Below, in pieces: positions 13,563 to 24,607 of a DNA stretch of 64,000 bases. Made by a program: the position numbers and the translations under genes. This DNA is from Cyrtodaria siliqua. Its lineage: Eukaryota; Mollusca; Bivalvia; Adapedonta; Hiatellidae. The notes under the pieces are model-generated. The model was not told the DNA's origin. It did not search any database and worked only from the letters and a program-made list of their open reading frames with translations. Location of the stretch: the NCBI GenBank assembly GCA_037043455.1, contig JAWPHD010000229.1, positions 186,001 to 250,000 on the forward strand, in the 5' to 3' direction. Position 1 is the stretch's first letter. Each line of letters opens with the position of its first letter.

Positions 13563-15497
13563 TAATATTATATACTAGTACAGGATCCGTAATAGATCCG
13601 TTATAGTATATAGTAGTATACTGACTATAGTCTATATCTTCGAAATGTAGCGTTATTGAGCCTTTCAAAGGCATTGTTAAATTCAATGATGTAGAAGCGA
13701 GGCAAAGTCCATTCGCAACGACTAAATAACCAAGATCAGCAAGGTTACCAAATACAAAAATCGAATTATAAGGAAAGTGAAATTAAAGTAACATGAACAA
13801 TTAAACATACACCTTTTTATTCACACACGCCCTCCCCCACCTCCCCGCGCACCCACCTACCCACACCGCACCCTTCATATGTCAGTCGTAGTGTGTTCTT
13901 CAGCTCGTTTTTCTTGTCTTTTAAATAAAGTTGCAAGAACTTGTTTCGCAATCGATGTAAAATAAATATGTTTAAAAACAAATAAATAAATGCTGTCATT
14001 TAGAATAATTGAATACGCGTTTTGAATTTAAATTGGCAGTTATTTTCGTTTTAATACGAATACATTAAGCTGTTCATTGTACATATTTAATTCCGTAGCA
14101 AATATATGGTCTCCTTGGAAACGATTTTAGATGACACGCGCGAACATTAGCACAATTTAATAGAGTACATTTAAGAAATCCATAGTTATGTCTTTACTAT
14201 CGCGGCCACGGTGGCAAAAAAATAAATAAAATAAAAATAAAACATTTCAGAGGATGTAAAAAATAGGATGCCTGTATGAAATTTAAACAATACACCGATG
14301 CACAGTTCCGAAATGCGCATGCGCATTATGAAAATCTATGCAGTTCTTGAAATGCGAGTAAAAATGCTAAGGAACTGCATGTCGAGCATACAATGGCACT
14401 GACCTGTGCCGTAAAAAATTGTTCTAATGGGACGTATTGGTTGAAAAAATGAAAAGATCAACTGTGCAGTGAATGTGAATGCCTTCACAAAGAAAAACAC
14501 TGCAAATTTGATCCACCTTTCAGGTAATTGTCTGGTATGCGTTAATGGATCTCGAAAACTGGGCATGTGGCACTGACTAATCAACCACGGTGTTGAGAAA
14601 ATAAAATTATTATCGTAGAGTGTCTTTTACTTACTCGGTGGCTCGTTAAATTCAATAATATGTGCTTGAACAGCATGAACAGCATGAACAGCACGAAAGG
14701 CAAGTGTTCGTCGTCCGCAAGACAAGATCAATCTAATAACGTCAGAGTAATGTGTTGATTTAATTCGATTTTACTTCCATTTGCTTGTCACAGGAGCATC
14801 TAAATAGATGGATTCCGTCTCTCTGCCAAGACAATTTATGACATAGTTCCGTTCCAGGGTTAATTATGAAGGTGCCTCAAAACACTGAGCAGATTGGTCA
14901 CGCGGCTGAGAGAACGCAGGCCAAAGTGAACAAATAACCAGTTGTAAGTGATAATAAGTTTTAGAATGTACACTATATACTGATTTAAGGAAAAAATATA
15001 TAAATCGCTATTTCTGGTTTAGGCCAAATATTCCGAAGTTCATTCAGTTAATAACATGTGAAAATGGAACAACTATAAGAAATCTACATATGTATATGAG
15101 AGGTTTAGACTATGAAATTCTAGTATCTATAATAATTGATCACAGTATTACAAAATTACTTGTTAACCATTGTTTGCTACTAACACTCATAAGTATTAAA
15201 ATCTGTTGATATTTAAAATACATGTGCTATCAAACCTGTTTTAGCGGTCGCATAAAAAGGATAGACACCTGTCTTAAGCAGACGTATATTTAATAGCTCT
15301 GCTATTATCTTAAATTTAATTTAAGTTACATATATTATTATCTTAAATTTAATTGAAATTATATATATTTAGTGGCCACGGGCTTTTACCGGCCAATTAT
15401 GAGCCTTCGCATGAGTGACTATTTGAGACAGGTTTGAGTGTAATAATTTTTTTTATATATATGAGTGTATATATGTATGTGTATAAATTATGTGTAT

Positions 15498-15500
<3 letters not shown>
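13563..15500. other. Intergenic AT-rich sequence, no gene supported
   Basis: Short open frames at 13,817-13,999 and 14,336-14,584 on the minus strand have no recognisable domains and low-complexity composition. No tRNA or rRNA features are seen. Simple AAATAAATAAAAT and GAACAGCATGAACAGCAT runs occur near 14,220 and 14,670. Confidence 0.5.

Positions 15501-15538
<38 letters not shown>
15499..15538. repeat. (TA)n microsatellite
   Basis: A run of about 18 TA dinucleotides abuts the start of the foldback repeat at 15,541. Confidence 0.95.
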
Positions 15539-15540
<2 letters not shown>

Positions 15541-15542
<2 letters not shown>

Positions 15543-17305
15543 TTTGTGAACTACCAAGGACAGACAACCTTCGGACGAACTACGGCAGGGCGCCTAGCTA
15601 TGACGAGATACACAGAAATCAAGCGTATGCATTCACTGCCTAAATAAGATAGCTGCAACACACGTTGATGAACAGTATCTCTACCTCATAACAAACTCCT
15701 CTGGATGCACAATTAACATATAGACGCATACATACATACATACAATTATAGCTCATATGCGTGGGCCACATTTAAGCATTCAACCACACACAGCTATATT
15801 GAGACAGTGACAATGAAAGGTGCCGGATCTTGGGGATACTGTGCATTCAGTAAATACATTATTGTATGCATGGCTTGACCCAAGCTCATTAAATGCAATA
15901 CATTTTGTACTTATATACAAACAACGATTAATAGATAATTATGTCTTAAACTGGTCAACCGACCTTGAAACAAATAGAGTGCTAACTCTTTTCAAATCTG
16001 TTAAACATCATTTTGAATATGACAATTATCTAGATGTATTGCATACCAGGCGCGATCGCAGTGTGGTAACCAGATTACGCTTGTCCTCTCATAGTTTAAG
16101 GATCGAGACAGGGAGGTATTCTCGTGAAAGGTTAGAAAGACATGAACGTATATTTCAAATATGTAACACTAATGATATAGAGGACGAGTTCCATTTTGCG
16201 TTAATATGTACTGTTTATAATACAATCAGAAGTAAATATATAAAACTATATTATAGCCATAGGCCTAGTATGTTTAAATGCATTGCTCTCCTTCAGTCAA
16301 CAAACAAAAAATATGTTATCAATTTTAGCAAATACATCTCAGAAGCTTTCATTTAAGACGTACCATGATTATTAACTGATAATCTCGTTCATCCTCACTA
16401 TAATACAATTGTTCTATTGTACCGTATTAGATATCAGATTTTGATTCCTATATATATATATATTTATTTTTTTCTCCATGATATATTTCCTTTTTTTCTT
16501 CTTTTTTTTTTCCATATTAATGCATACATTAATGAACCTGTACTAATCTTGTTATTGTGGTCAAATTATATTTGTAAAATGTATGTTTATATGATGAAAA
16601 ACTATGTAATAGTTTAAGTCAATAAAATGTCTTCTTCTTCTTCTTCTATAATAAAGGGAGATAATTTGAACTCACTACGGCAACTTTCGAAATTGGGATC
16701 TCGTAAGAGATTCAGGTTCACAAAGCAGAATTATATATAGGGAGAAATATTTGTGAACTACCAAGGACAGACAACCTTCGGACGAACTACGGCAAGGCGA
16801 CTAGCTATGACGAGATACACAGAAATCAAGCGTATGCATTCACTCCCTAAAAAGGACAGCTGCAACACACGTTGATGAACTGTAGTGACTTCAAATTATC
16901 TCCCTTAATTATATTTACTGAATTCACAGTATCCCCAAGACCCGGCACCTTTCATTGTCACTGTCTCAATATAGCTGTGTGTGGTTGAATGCTTAAATGT
17001 GGCCCACGCATATGAGCTATAATTGTATGTATGTATGCGTCTATATGTTAAGTGTGCCTCCAGACGAGTGTGTTATGATGTAGAGATACAGTTCATCAAC
17101 GTGTGTTTAGGGAGTGAATGCATACGCTTGATTTCTGTGTATCTCGTCATAGCTAGGCGCCCTGCCGTAGTTCGTCCGAAGGTTGTCTGTCCTTGGTAGT
17201 TCACAAATATTTCTCCCTATATAATATATATATTTCTCCCTATATATAATTCTGCTTTGTGAATGTGAATCTCTCACGAGATCCCAATTTCGAAAGTTGC
17301 CGTAT
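15541..17305. mobile_element. Foldback / MITE-like inverted-repeat cluster with a nested LINE fragment
   Basis: Bases 16,672-16,890 are the inverted complement of about 17,091-17,302; both arms contain GAACTACCAAGGACAGACAA or its complement. This gives a ~630-bp foldback element. A further partial copy at 15,541-15,862 is the inverted complement of 16,924-17,213. That copy breaks after ATTCAGTAAAT and resumes at about 16,649 with ATAATAAAGGGAGATAA, matching the uninterrupted copy (ATTCAGTAAATATAATTAAGGGAG). A non-LTR element therefore landed inside it. No transposase is present, so the element is non-autonomous. Confidence 0.8.
15863..16648 (+). pseudogene. 5'-truncated non-LTR retrotransposon, C-terminal end of ORF2 plus 3' tail
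   Basis: The open frame to 16,356 encodes the C-terminal region downstream of the reverse transcriptase that is common in invertebrate LINE-like ORF2 proteins. It has a basic stretch SLRIETGRYSRERLERHERIF, then a degenerate cysteine/histidine knuckle in the ICNTNDIEDEFHFALIC style. The first ~14 codons of the open frame (from 15,820) come from the host foldback repeat. After the stop there is an AATAAA at about 16,621 and a CTT microsatellite tail, typical of a LINE 3' end. A related minus-strand fragment lies at 28,940-29,440. No RT domain is present, so it is dead on arrival. Confidence 0.7.
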
Positions 17306-17835
17306 ATACATATTATGTATTTTATACAATCATGCATTACATGCTGAAGTATATATAAATATACAAACTTCTACTCTCCCAAGAGAACGAATCTTGAACT
17401 GAAACACTTAGTAAGTGAGAAATAGTGAAAATGTATGACAAAAAAATGATATGTGACAAAATAGACTTTATATGTTGCCATTTATTGCGTGTGTTTATAT
17501 ATGTATTGTGTTGTACGTGTATACCCATGGACCTAAAGGTCTTTTGTATTTTGAAAGAATATAAATTAGTTGGTCTCTGTTAAATATAAACTAAGACCTA
17601 AACTAAGAAATGTGTTATTAAGGGGCACATAGCACTCTTGAATAGTTATCAAGAATGAATGTATGTGAAATTCATTATTTTATTGTCAAAAATTGAATTT
17701 TCTTTTGTATTTTTGTATGTCACCCGACAAAATACAGTCTCTCGCGGTACTTGGAGTGAAAGGAGAAACAGGTTAGGTTGTATATATTGAGTAGTATATT
17801 TTTGACTCTCCTTCCAGATAGTGAGTCGTATTGTA
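17306..17835. other. Intergenic, no gene supported
   Basis: AT-rich sequence without recognisable repeats or domains. A TATATA at about 17,779 lies upstream of the candidate exon at 17,836 and could be a promoter element, but nothing else supports it. Confidence 0.4.
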
Positions 17836-17977
17836 ATGACGAAAACGGCAAACCTGCAACGGATGTTTCAACTTTTTTTCGTGGTCACATATGTTGTAAT
17901 ATTTCTGAGTTTGGGGTCGTCAGACAAATTTCACCAAGATGAACACCAATTAAAACGAGTTAGGCTGTATAGGAACG
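17836..17977 (+). CDS. Candidate first exon with signal peptide or membrane anchor (hypothetical)
   Basis: An ATG at 17,836 opens 47 codons. A short basic N-terminus is followed by a strongly hydrophobic stretch (FFVVTYVVIFLSLG, about residues 14-27), then a charged stretch (HQDEHQLKRVRLYRN). The reading runs into a good splice donor, AACG|GTGAGT, at 17,978. This is what a first exon of a secreted or type II membrane protein would look like. I do not recognise the protein. The next exon-like block (about 18,535) does not join in a stop-free phase, so an intermediate exon would be needed or the gene is broken. Confidence 0.25.
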
Positions 17978-18489
17978 GTGAGTGTAAATCGCGAAACTTT
18001 TTAATATAATCAACTTTGTCATTCAAATACTCCACTTCTAGTCTTCGTATTTGTATATGCGAATTTAGACTTACAAATTATCTAAGTCTATTCTAATTAT
18101 CCTTTACTGCGAAAAACGGTCGAAAGAAACTCTTTTCTTCATAAATAAAAGTACATCCCTAGTCAGCGGACGTATTTACCGCTTACGTTTCAGATACATA
18201 GTAATTTATAACCTATGCAAAGCAGAGTAAAATAAAAGAACCATTGAACATACTTTGCCATTTTAGAAAACGTGTTGATAAGAGTGAAGTGTCTGTAAAT
18301 CCAAGTGTGTAAAAATGACATTTTCAAAAATATTTTGTAACGGGATGACCAAGTAGTTGTTTAAACTCTTGCGGAATATAGACAAAATTCTGTCACCGCC
18401 ATGTTTAGATGTACTTTTGCCTAGCTCCTCTTTAATGAAAATTAAAAAAGAGAAGACTTGAGCTTGCTATAGTGGTTAAACACAAAATC

Positions 18490-19010
18490 AATGTTTGATA
18501 ATTTGTTTCATGAATATTTTTATTCAAAATTACAGATTGCTAAAAGTGAGAAAAGAACTGGAAGACACACAGACAACAAATTACATTGTGGATGGCTAGA
18601 GTGCTTCACCATAGGTACTTTCCGACAAGTCACATCGCGTAAAAGTATTCGGATCGTCCCCCATGCTATAGAAGAAGCCCAGACTGCAGTCTTTGAGCTG
18701 GGAAAAATATTTTTTTCCCAAATGACATGGCTGTAAAGTTGTCAAATCTGATAATCTAGTGGGTGTGTCGCAGAACAATTCAAAGACATGAAAACACATG
18801 AATGGACGAAGCTGTAACGTTCACAAAAGGAAAAAATATAATAATAAAGATAAGGAACAGATGACCGAAGAAGAAATTCAAGGAGTTTAAGTCCGACTGT
18901 TAGTTACAGGTGGCCAGTATGTTCTTCTGATAGACAATCAAGAATCAAACACGTAGAAGTCTAGAGAGTCCACTCAGCATACTCTGGAAATATGAACTTA
19001 ATAAGTTGTT
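18490..19010 (+). pseudogene. Decayed copy of an exon-containing segment (paralogue of 31,460-32,010)
   Basis: This block matches the complement of 31,460-32,010 over about 500 bp. Both start with GATAATTTGTTTCATGAATATTTT, then an acceptor-like TTCAAAATTACAG followed by an open stretch. The minus-strand copy reads LLKLRKELKDTTTKNYFVDG and continues for about 50 codons to a stop. In the present copy that frame is interrupted. It is probably a duplicated gene fragment carried with the retroelement complex. Function unknown. Confidence 0.45.
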
Positions 19011-19430
19011 TTTCAATGACAGGTTGTACGAGGGTATTAAGTTATTCAGAGGTTGAGGACTACAATCCGTTGTAGGATGGGTTACATGTTTCATCTGTAG
19101 CATTGCACAATAAACTCTTTCTTTTCATATTAACGCAAATAAAGAAAATTTTAGTTTTTTTCTCAAATAACGGAAGTACCAAATAGTTGAGTAATTCTCC
19201 ATGGACAGACTGAAGTACATAGCTATGAAAACGAAACATCGTGTTATAACAAATACCACAGCAGCGATGCATGTTGTTATACTTTGTATAAACATGGTGA
19301 AATTTTTGCTGCGGGAGTAAAGTATTTTCTGTGTTCTGGTGGATACAGATCGTCAGTTGTTTGATAACGCACATTATTTTCTTGCTAAAATGTTGTGTGG
19401 ATGAAATTGAAATCAAGGCAGATGAGGTCC
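19011..19430. other. Dispersed duplicated sequence, no gene
   Basis: Bases 19,090-19,275 match the complement of about 29,990-30,150, sharing ACGCAAATAAAGAAAATTTTAG. Bases 19,262-19,340 match the complement of 28,860-28,930 (CTGCGGGAGTAAAGT). These are further pieces of the duplicated complex. The 118-codon minus-strand open frame here is not supported as coding. Confidence 0.5.
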
Positions 19431-19867
19431 AGGATATTGTGGGACAAAATAGTCCAGGGGTAAAACCAGTCAGTCAGATTTGCCTGGCGAATCTGCTTTG
19501 AGACCAAAGACCACTGCAAAGACACGTGTGCATGATGAACACAAATTTTCCAAATACATTTTCAGGCCTCCAATGCATCATTGCATAAAGTTGGTCATGT
19601 TGTGAATGGAGTCAAGAACACTTCAATGATTAGTTTGAATATTGATCTGCAGACAGCACTGTGTCATTTATCATTTATTTTCAGAATTTTGTGTATAATT
19701 CAAAATATTTTTAAATGGCTAAATCATCCATTTTACAAATAAATAGTAACTTTAGACTTGTGAGATAGGATGAGAATATTAAGGTTTATTTGTATAACCG
19801 TTGTACTTGTCTTAGTTTATAATGTCTTAACATAGTAATTTTAGCATAATTTTACCCAATAATACAA

Positions 19868-20045
19868 AAGCGACAAGTCACAAGTCATTATAGTCACACG
19901 TCGTTAGTCGCAAGTCGCAAGTCACAAGTCATTAGTCACAAGTCATGTCATTAGTCAAGTGATTAGTAACAAGTCATTAGTCACAAGGCATTACTCATTA
20001 CTCACAAGTCACTAGTCATTAGTCACAAGTCATCAGTCACAAGTA
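19868..20045. repeat. AGTCACAAGTCATT-type minisatellite
   Basis: Tandem ~7-14-bp units of CACAAGTC and ATTAGTCA. It is the inverted counterpart of the GTGACTAATGACTTGTGAC arrays at 21,990-22,275 and 25,432-25,717. Confidence 0.9.
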
Positions 20046-20204
20046 AGCCAATGTATACAAATGTTTATAGTAGAATGGTTGTATTCAACCTTTAACAACA
20101 CGCATGTGAAAATTCAGGATACCATAAAAAAGAAATTGCTAAGTGAAATTAAAGAAAAGTATAGTGTTATATTGGTCAGTAGATGGATGGGTGATTCCTG
20201 ATTA

Positions 20205-20280
20205 AATTCGCTACCAGGATTTAAACCCACGGCCTTAGATTCCTGACGCGAGCGCCAAACTTCTGAGCCACACTTTTTCA
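20205..20280 (-). repeat. tRNA-derived SINE-like head (inverted, diverged copy)
   Basis: The complement of this stretch contains the same tRNA-like block seen at 21,885-21,960. Here the B-box region is GGGTTTAAATCC, on the minus strand. It is the left-arm copy of the palindrome. Confidence 0.5.
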
Positions 20281-20384
20281 AAAGCTATATATGTAGATCT
20301 AAAATGCAGCTTTCAAGTACCACAGTCAACCATAAACAACAACTACAAAACATGAATAAAGGGCAAGATATGACATCACAAACC

Positions 20385-21130
20385 TGAAACGGTTGACGAT
20401 ATGGCTACCGCCCGCGGTCAGTGACAAAAAAGGCCGATGGGGTTTAAACCAGGTAGATTCTGGGGTGCAACACAAACGTCACTCTTACCCTATTGTCATC
20501 CCAGTAAAACGGAACAGTGTAAATAAAGACATACACGCCAGGCTATATTCTCTAGCAAAAAATGCAACATTAAAAGGCAATATAAGTAAAACATATAAAT
20601 GATCATGTATATATAATTTAAAAAAAACGTCTAGAAATCCACATAGTAAGTACCCAATGACTTGACAGTAGCCAAGGCAACAAGATAACACACCGTTAAG
20701 GGTACGACAAATTAAGATTTAAGACAAAACTCAAACGCTACCGTCAAACATCAAACGCTACCGTCCTAAGGGGATTTAGGTAGACGGCATCATAAGGTTC
20801 ACAATCTGTCCGGTCATCGAACAATCAATTGAATTGAATTGGATTTTATAGTCGTACTAACAGCTAAGGTCATATAGCGACTTTTCAGCTTCCATTGGTG
20901 AAGGAAAACTCCAGGTGCCCTACGGGCAATTTTCGTGCACGGGCAGGCACCTGGGTAGAACCACCGGACGTTCCGCATGCCAACTGGATAGCTTCCTGAC
21001 ATAAAGATGGCTAAGCCCACGAGCGCACAATCAAAGGGGAAAGCATAGTGGTGAACTGTAAAAGGGTCAACCACTAAACATGCAGTGCGTTTCAAAATAC
21101 TAGCCATAACCTCTTTTGGTAAACTTTTAT
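20385..21130 (-). mobile_element. Penelope-like element 3' end, inverted copy
   Basis: On the minus strand this holds the tail of the retroelement reading frame (TACLVVDPFTVHHYAFPFDC, near 21,030-21,100) and its 3' UTR. The 3' UTR features GTTTGATGTTTGTC, CTTCTGCCAAGTCA, TTTCTAGGC and ACACTGTTCCGTTTTACTGGG. The same features recur on the plus strand at 21,165-21,720, 24,608-25,160, 28,536-28,800 and 29,447-29,960, and on the minus strand at 30,370-30,700. A short SINE-like insertion (20,829-21,026) interrupts it. Confidence 0.75.
20829..21026 (-). mobile_element. ~198-bp SINE-like insertion with 8-bp target duplication
   Basis: The insertion is flanked by direct repeats ACAATCAA at 20,821-20,828 and 21,027-21,034. 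It interrupts Penelope-like sequence that is continuous (CGGTCATCG-CACAATTAAAG) at about 30,610. Read on the minus strand, it contains GTGGTTCTACCC, which resembles a pol III B box, and ends in an ATTCAATTCAA-type tail. It is also present in the second tandem unit (about 24,272-24,469), so it predates that duplication. Confidence 0.7.
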
Positions 21131-21884
21131 TGACTTGACATATCAAGTCATCATTTTCCGACACACTGCATGTTTAGTGGTTGGGTGACCCTTTTACAGT
21201 TCGCCACTATACTTTCCTCGTTGATTGTGCGATGATCGGACAGATTGTGGGATGATTATCTAAATAAATCCTCTTCGTACGGTAGCGTTTGATGTTTGTC
21301 TTAAATCTTGTCATGTCGTACCATTAACGCGTTGTTCTCTTGTTGCCATGGCTTCTGCCAAGTCATTGAGTATTTGCTTTGTGACTTTCTAGGCTTTTGT
21401 TTTTTTAATATTATATATACATGATCAATTATGTGTTTTACTTATACTGCCCATTAATGCTGCCTTGTTTCTTAGAGCGCATAACATGACGGGGATATCT
21501 GTATTTACACTGTCCCGTTTTATTGGGATGCCAATAGGGTAAGAGTGAGGTTTGATGCACCATAGAACCTGCTTTAAACCACCAGCTGTCTTTATTGCGA
21601 CTGACCATTCCAAGGTTGTAGACCCTATTGTCAACATTTTTTGTTTGTGATTTCATATCTTTCCTTCCATTCATCTTTGTATTGCTGTTTGTTTCTGTGC
21701 GTGTTTGTAGTTGGCTGTGGTCCGTGAATGCTGCATTTCCAGTTCGACTATTGTATCCACTTATTGTGGATTTCTATGATTGTTTTTGCTTGAATCGTCC
21801 TTGAATGCTGCATTTCCTGTTCGACTTTTGTATCTTCTGTGCATTATCTACTTGGATTTCGCTGATATATAGCTTTTGACAAAT

Positions 21885-21960
21885 TTGGGGGTGGCATTGG
21901 CTCAGAAGTTTGACCCTAGGCTAAGGAACCTAAGGTCGTGGGTTCAAACCCCGGTAGCGA
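21885..21960 (+). repeat. tRNA-derived SINE-like head
   Basis: The sequence GGTGGCATTGGCTCAGAAG is followed 45 bp on by GGGTTCAAACCCCGGTAGCGA. These look like pol III A-box-like and B-box (GGTTCAAACCC) elements with tRNA spacing and a T-arm that can pair. It is not a functional tRNA: the anticodon region is not convincing and there is no proper acceptor stem. A second copy is at 25,327-25,402. Confidence 0.6.
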
Positions 21961-21989
21961 ATTTAGTTAGGAATCATCCATCCATTTAC

Positions 21990-22275
21990 TGACTAGTGAC
22001 GTGTGACTAATGACTTGTGACTATTGATTAATGACCTTTGTCTAATGACGTCTGACTAGTGTCTAATGAATAGTGACTTGTGACTAATGACTCGTGACTA
22101 ATGACTTGTGACTAATGACTAGTGACAAGTGACTAATGAATAGTGACTTGTGACTAATAACTTGTGACTTGTGACTTATGAATAGTGACTTGTGACTATG
22201 ACTAAAGACTTGAGACTCGAGATTAATGACTTGTGACTAGTGACTTGTGACTAATGACTTGTGACTTATGACTTG
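21990..22275. repeat. GTGACTAATGACTT-type minisatellite, unit 1
   Basis: Tandem, irregular 7-14-bp units of TGACTAATGACTTGTGACTA. Four copies of CAACGGTTATACAAAA follow at about 22,348-22,405. Confidence 0.9.
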
Positions 22276-22534
22276 TCGCTTTTGTATTATTGGGTAAACG
22301 TATGCTAAAATTACTATGTTAAGACCATTATTAACTAAGACAAGTACAACGGTTATACAATACAACGGTTATACAAAACAACGGTTATACAAAACAACGG
22401 TTATACACACAATTCTTAATATTCTCATCCTATCTCATACCCACATGTTTGAAGCCACTTTTATTTGTAAAATGGATGTTTTAGCGATTTAAACTATTTG
22501 AATTGTACACCAAATTCTGAAAATAAATGATAAA

Positions 22535-22640
22535 TTACACAGTGCTGTCTGCAGATAAATATTCAAAATAATCACTGAATTGTTCTTGACTCAATTCACC
22601 AATATTACCAACATTAGGCAACGATGCATTGGACGCCTGA
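22535..22640 (-). pseudogene. Candidate terminal exon of an unknown gene (unit 1)
   Basis: On the minus strand, an acceptor-like ACATTTTCAG at about 22,641 is followed by an open stretch of 34 codons (ASNASLPNVGNIGELSQEQF and on to ...SADSTV) ending in TAA at about 22,537. The diverged inverted copy at 19,564-19,680 keeps the acceptor and first codons but has an in-frame stop. I do not recognise the protein. It may be a host exon captured when the retroelement duplicated. Confidence 0.35.
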
Positions 22641-22671
22641 AAATGTACTTGGAATATTTTTTGTTCATAAT

Positions 22672-23955
22672 GCACAAGTGTTTTTATACAATATGTTCGA
22701 CAAACAGGTCGATCCTTAAAAGTTTGATTTCGTGAACACAAATATAATGCAAGTAATCCTAAAAAGTTAAAAAATTACTTGTACCAACACTTTCGTCAGT
22801 CAGGTCATAATTTTAATAACGTAACTGCTCAACCGGTTGAATATATATTTTTTGATAATGATGCTACTAAAAGCCTTAAAATAAAAACTAGACATATTGC
22901 AGAACTTAAGTGGGTGAAAAACTTACAAACACCTTATCCACTCGGCCTTAATGACAATATTTGTCAAGAAGTAAATATTTCTAAAGATCTTAATATTGAC
23001 ATTTTTTCTATATTTTCTATTCGAAAGCGTAAATCTAGGTCCCATGGTCTTAGGCGTAATGGTAACATCAAACGTAAATCGCGTGTAATTATTTCTGTCG
23101 CTGATTTACATACTATTTTTAAACAGCCTGAAATGCACTCTATGCTTTCACGGCTTACCTCTTTGTCCATTTCTTCACTAAAGTTGATCGACGAGGAAGC
23201 CAACAAAAATTTCATTCGTACAGATCCCTTATATAACACTGCTTCCATAGTTCAAAGCTACACACAACATGTTCTCCGACCCCATATTGACAAGGAGTCT
23301 GATCACGCCAGGCATTTTCTAAAACTACTATATATTAATAAAGGTATTGAGTTATTGACATGCCTAGTATTTTTCCAGATACTCATGTAGTTGATTCTAT
23401 CCCAAAATATTTCAAAAATTCTGAAAGTCCTGTAATTTGTTATAAGTATAAAAAGCATATTAGAAATATTATTTTCAACTATAACCAAATAGTTTCTGAC
23501 CTTGATATAGTACATAATACTCCTAAGGAATGTGAATGCATCACATCAAAATTTTGCTATGCTCCAGCAGGTCATGTCATCACTGGTAATTTTGATATTG
23601 TTGATAAACGTATTCGGCATTTGTTTTCGAAAGGTCCTAAATATAGATTACCTTCAACTATTGATTTTAATGCCTGACGTGCCCAGATCGCCCACTCCAC
23701 TGAAGATTTTAGTATAAAATGGTGTCGTAGAGAACATGCTGACCCAAACTCGCTTTCTACTTGGAAAAAGTCAATTCTTAAAATTATAGATACACATATT
23801 AACTTTTATAATGCTACCATCCCCCCACCCCCACTTGTAATCTCTTGTCTTACTGCCGTTACCCCCCCCCCCCCACCCCCACCCCCTCCCCACTTGTAAC
23901 CTCTTGTCTTACTGCCGTTAAAGATCACGGGATTAATTTATTTTGGTCTATAAAA
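22672..23955 (+). pseudogene. Naiad-type Penelope-like element, GIY-YIG endonuclease and linker (unit 1, truncated)
   Basis: The order is an N-terminal GIY-YIG endonuclease, then a CxC linker, then the start of the RT region. This permuted order defines Naiad/Chlamys Penelope-like elements, unlike canonical ones where the nuclease is C-terminal. Visible parts: a QTGRSLKV block (about 22,702-22,725), then FREHKYN, then YQHFRQSGH at 22,779, then WVKNLQTPYPLGLN (about 22,910-22,955). A basic linker follows, then CEC at 23,531-23,539 and KGPKYRLPSTIDFN. Lesions: a one-base frameshift near 23,358 (two overlapping frames, 22,779-23,390 and 23,360-23,677), a TGA at 22,725-22,727 and a TGA at 23,675-23,677. 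The copy stops at about 23,955, where the next unit begins, so the RT is missing. Confidence 0.75.
23821..23899. repeat. C-rich tract with short direct repeats (unit 1)
   Basis: Runs of C are bounded by two copies of ACTTGTAAYCTCTTGTCTTAC. Together they replace the N-terminal fingers part of the RT in this element. The matching tract in unit 2 is at 27,263-27,342 and is a base or so longer. Confidence 0.85.
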
Positions 23956-24570
23956 AACAGTGTAAATAAAGACATACACGCCAGGCTATATTCTCTAGCA
24001 AAAAATGCAACATTAAAAGGCAATATAAGTAAAACATATAAATGATCATGTATATATAATATAAAAAAAACGTCTAGAAATCCACATAGTAAGTACTCAA
24101 TGACTTGACAGTAGCCAAGTCAACAAGATAACACACCGTTAAGGGTACGACAAAATAAGATTTAAGACAAAACTCAAACGCTACCGTCAAACATCAAACG
24201 CTACCGTCCTAAGGGGATTTAGGTAGACGGCATCATAAGGCTCACAATCTGTCCGGTCATCGAACAATCAATTGAATTGAATTGGATTTTATAGTCGTAC
24301 TAACAGCTAAGGTCATATAGCGACTTTTCAGCTTCCATTGGTGAAGGAAAACTCCAGGTGCCCTACGGGCAATTTTCGTGCACGGGCAGGCACCTGGGTA
24401 GAACCACCGGACGTTCCGCATGCCAACTGGATAGCTTCCTGACATAAAGATGGCTAAGCCCACGAGCGCACAATCAAAGGGGAAAGCATAGTGGTGAACT
24501 GTAAAAGGGTCAACCACTAAACATGCAGTGCGTTTCAAAATACTAGCCATAACCTCTTTTGGTAAACTTT
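23956..24570 (-). mobile_element. Penelope-like element 3' end, inverted copy (unit 2)
   Basis: This is the second-unit counterpart of about 20,513-21,130, including the SINE-like insertion (about 24,272-24,469) with its ACAATCAA flanks. The unit-2 palindrome axis is near 24,583. Confidence 0.75.
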
Positions 24571-24607
24571 TATTGACTTGACATATCAAGTCATCATTTT
24601 CCGACAC

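Larger units (their letters stand above)
19430..22670. repeat. ~3.2-kb imperfect palindrome
   Basis: The left arm (about 19,450-21,130) is the inverted, diverged complement of the right arm (about 21,150-22,640). Order from the outside in: an exon-like block, an AACCGTTGTACTTG block, a GTCA-type minisatellite, a tRNA-like SINE head, and the Penelope-like 3' UTR. The axis lies within TGACTTGACATATCAAGTCA at 21,131-21,150. Inverted head-to-head or tail-to-tail copies are known for Penelope-like elements. The right arm is included in the tandem duplication that follows. Confidence 0.85.

Noticed and set aside
20814..21164. 116-codon minus-strand open frame (again at 24,257-24,607)
   Set aside because: A chimera of the Penelope-like reading-frame tail and the SINE-like insertion; the two parts belong to different elements.
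21885..21960. Functional tRNA gene
   Set aside because: A/B-box-like elements and a T-arm are present, but there is no complete cloverleaf, and it repeats with the element, so it is a SINE head.
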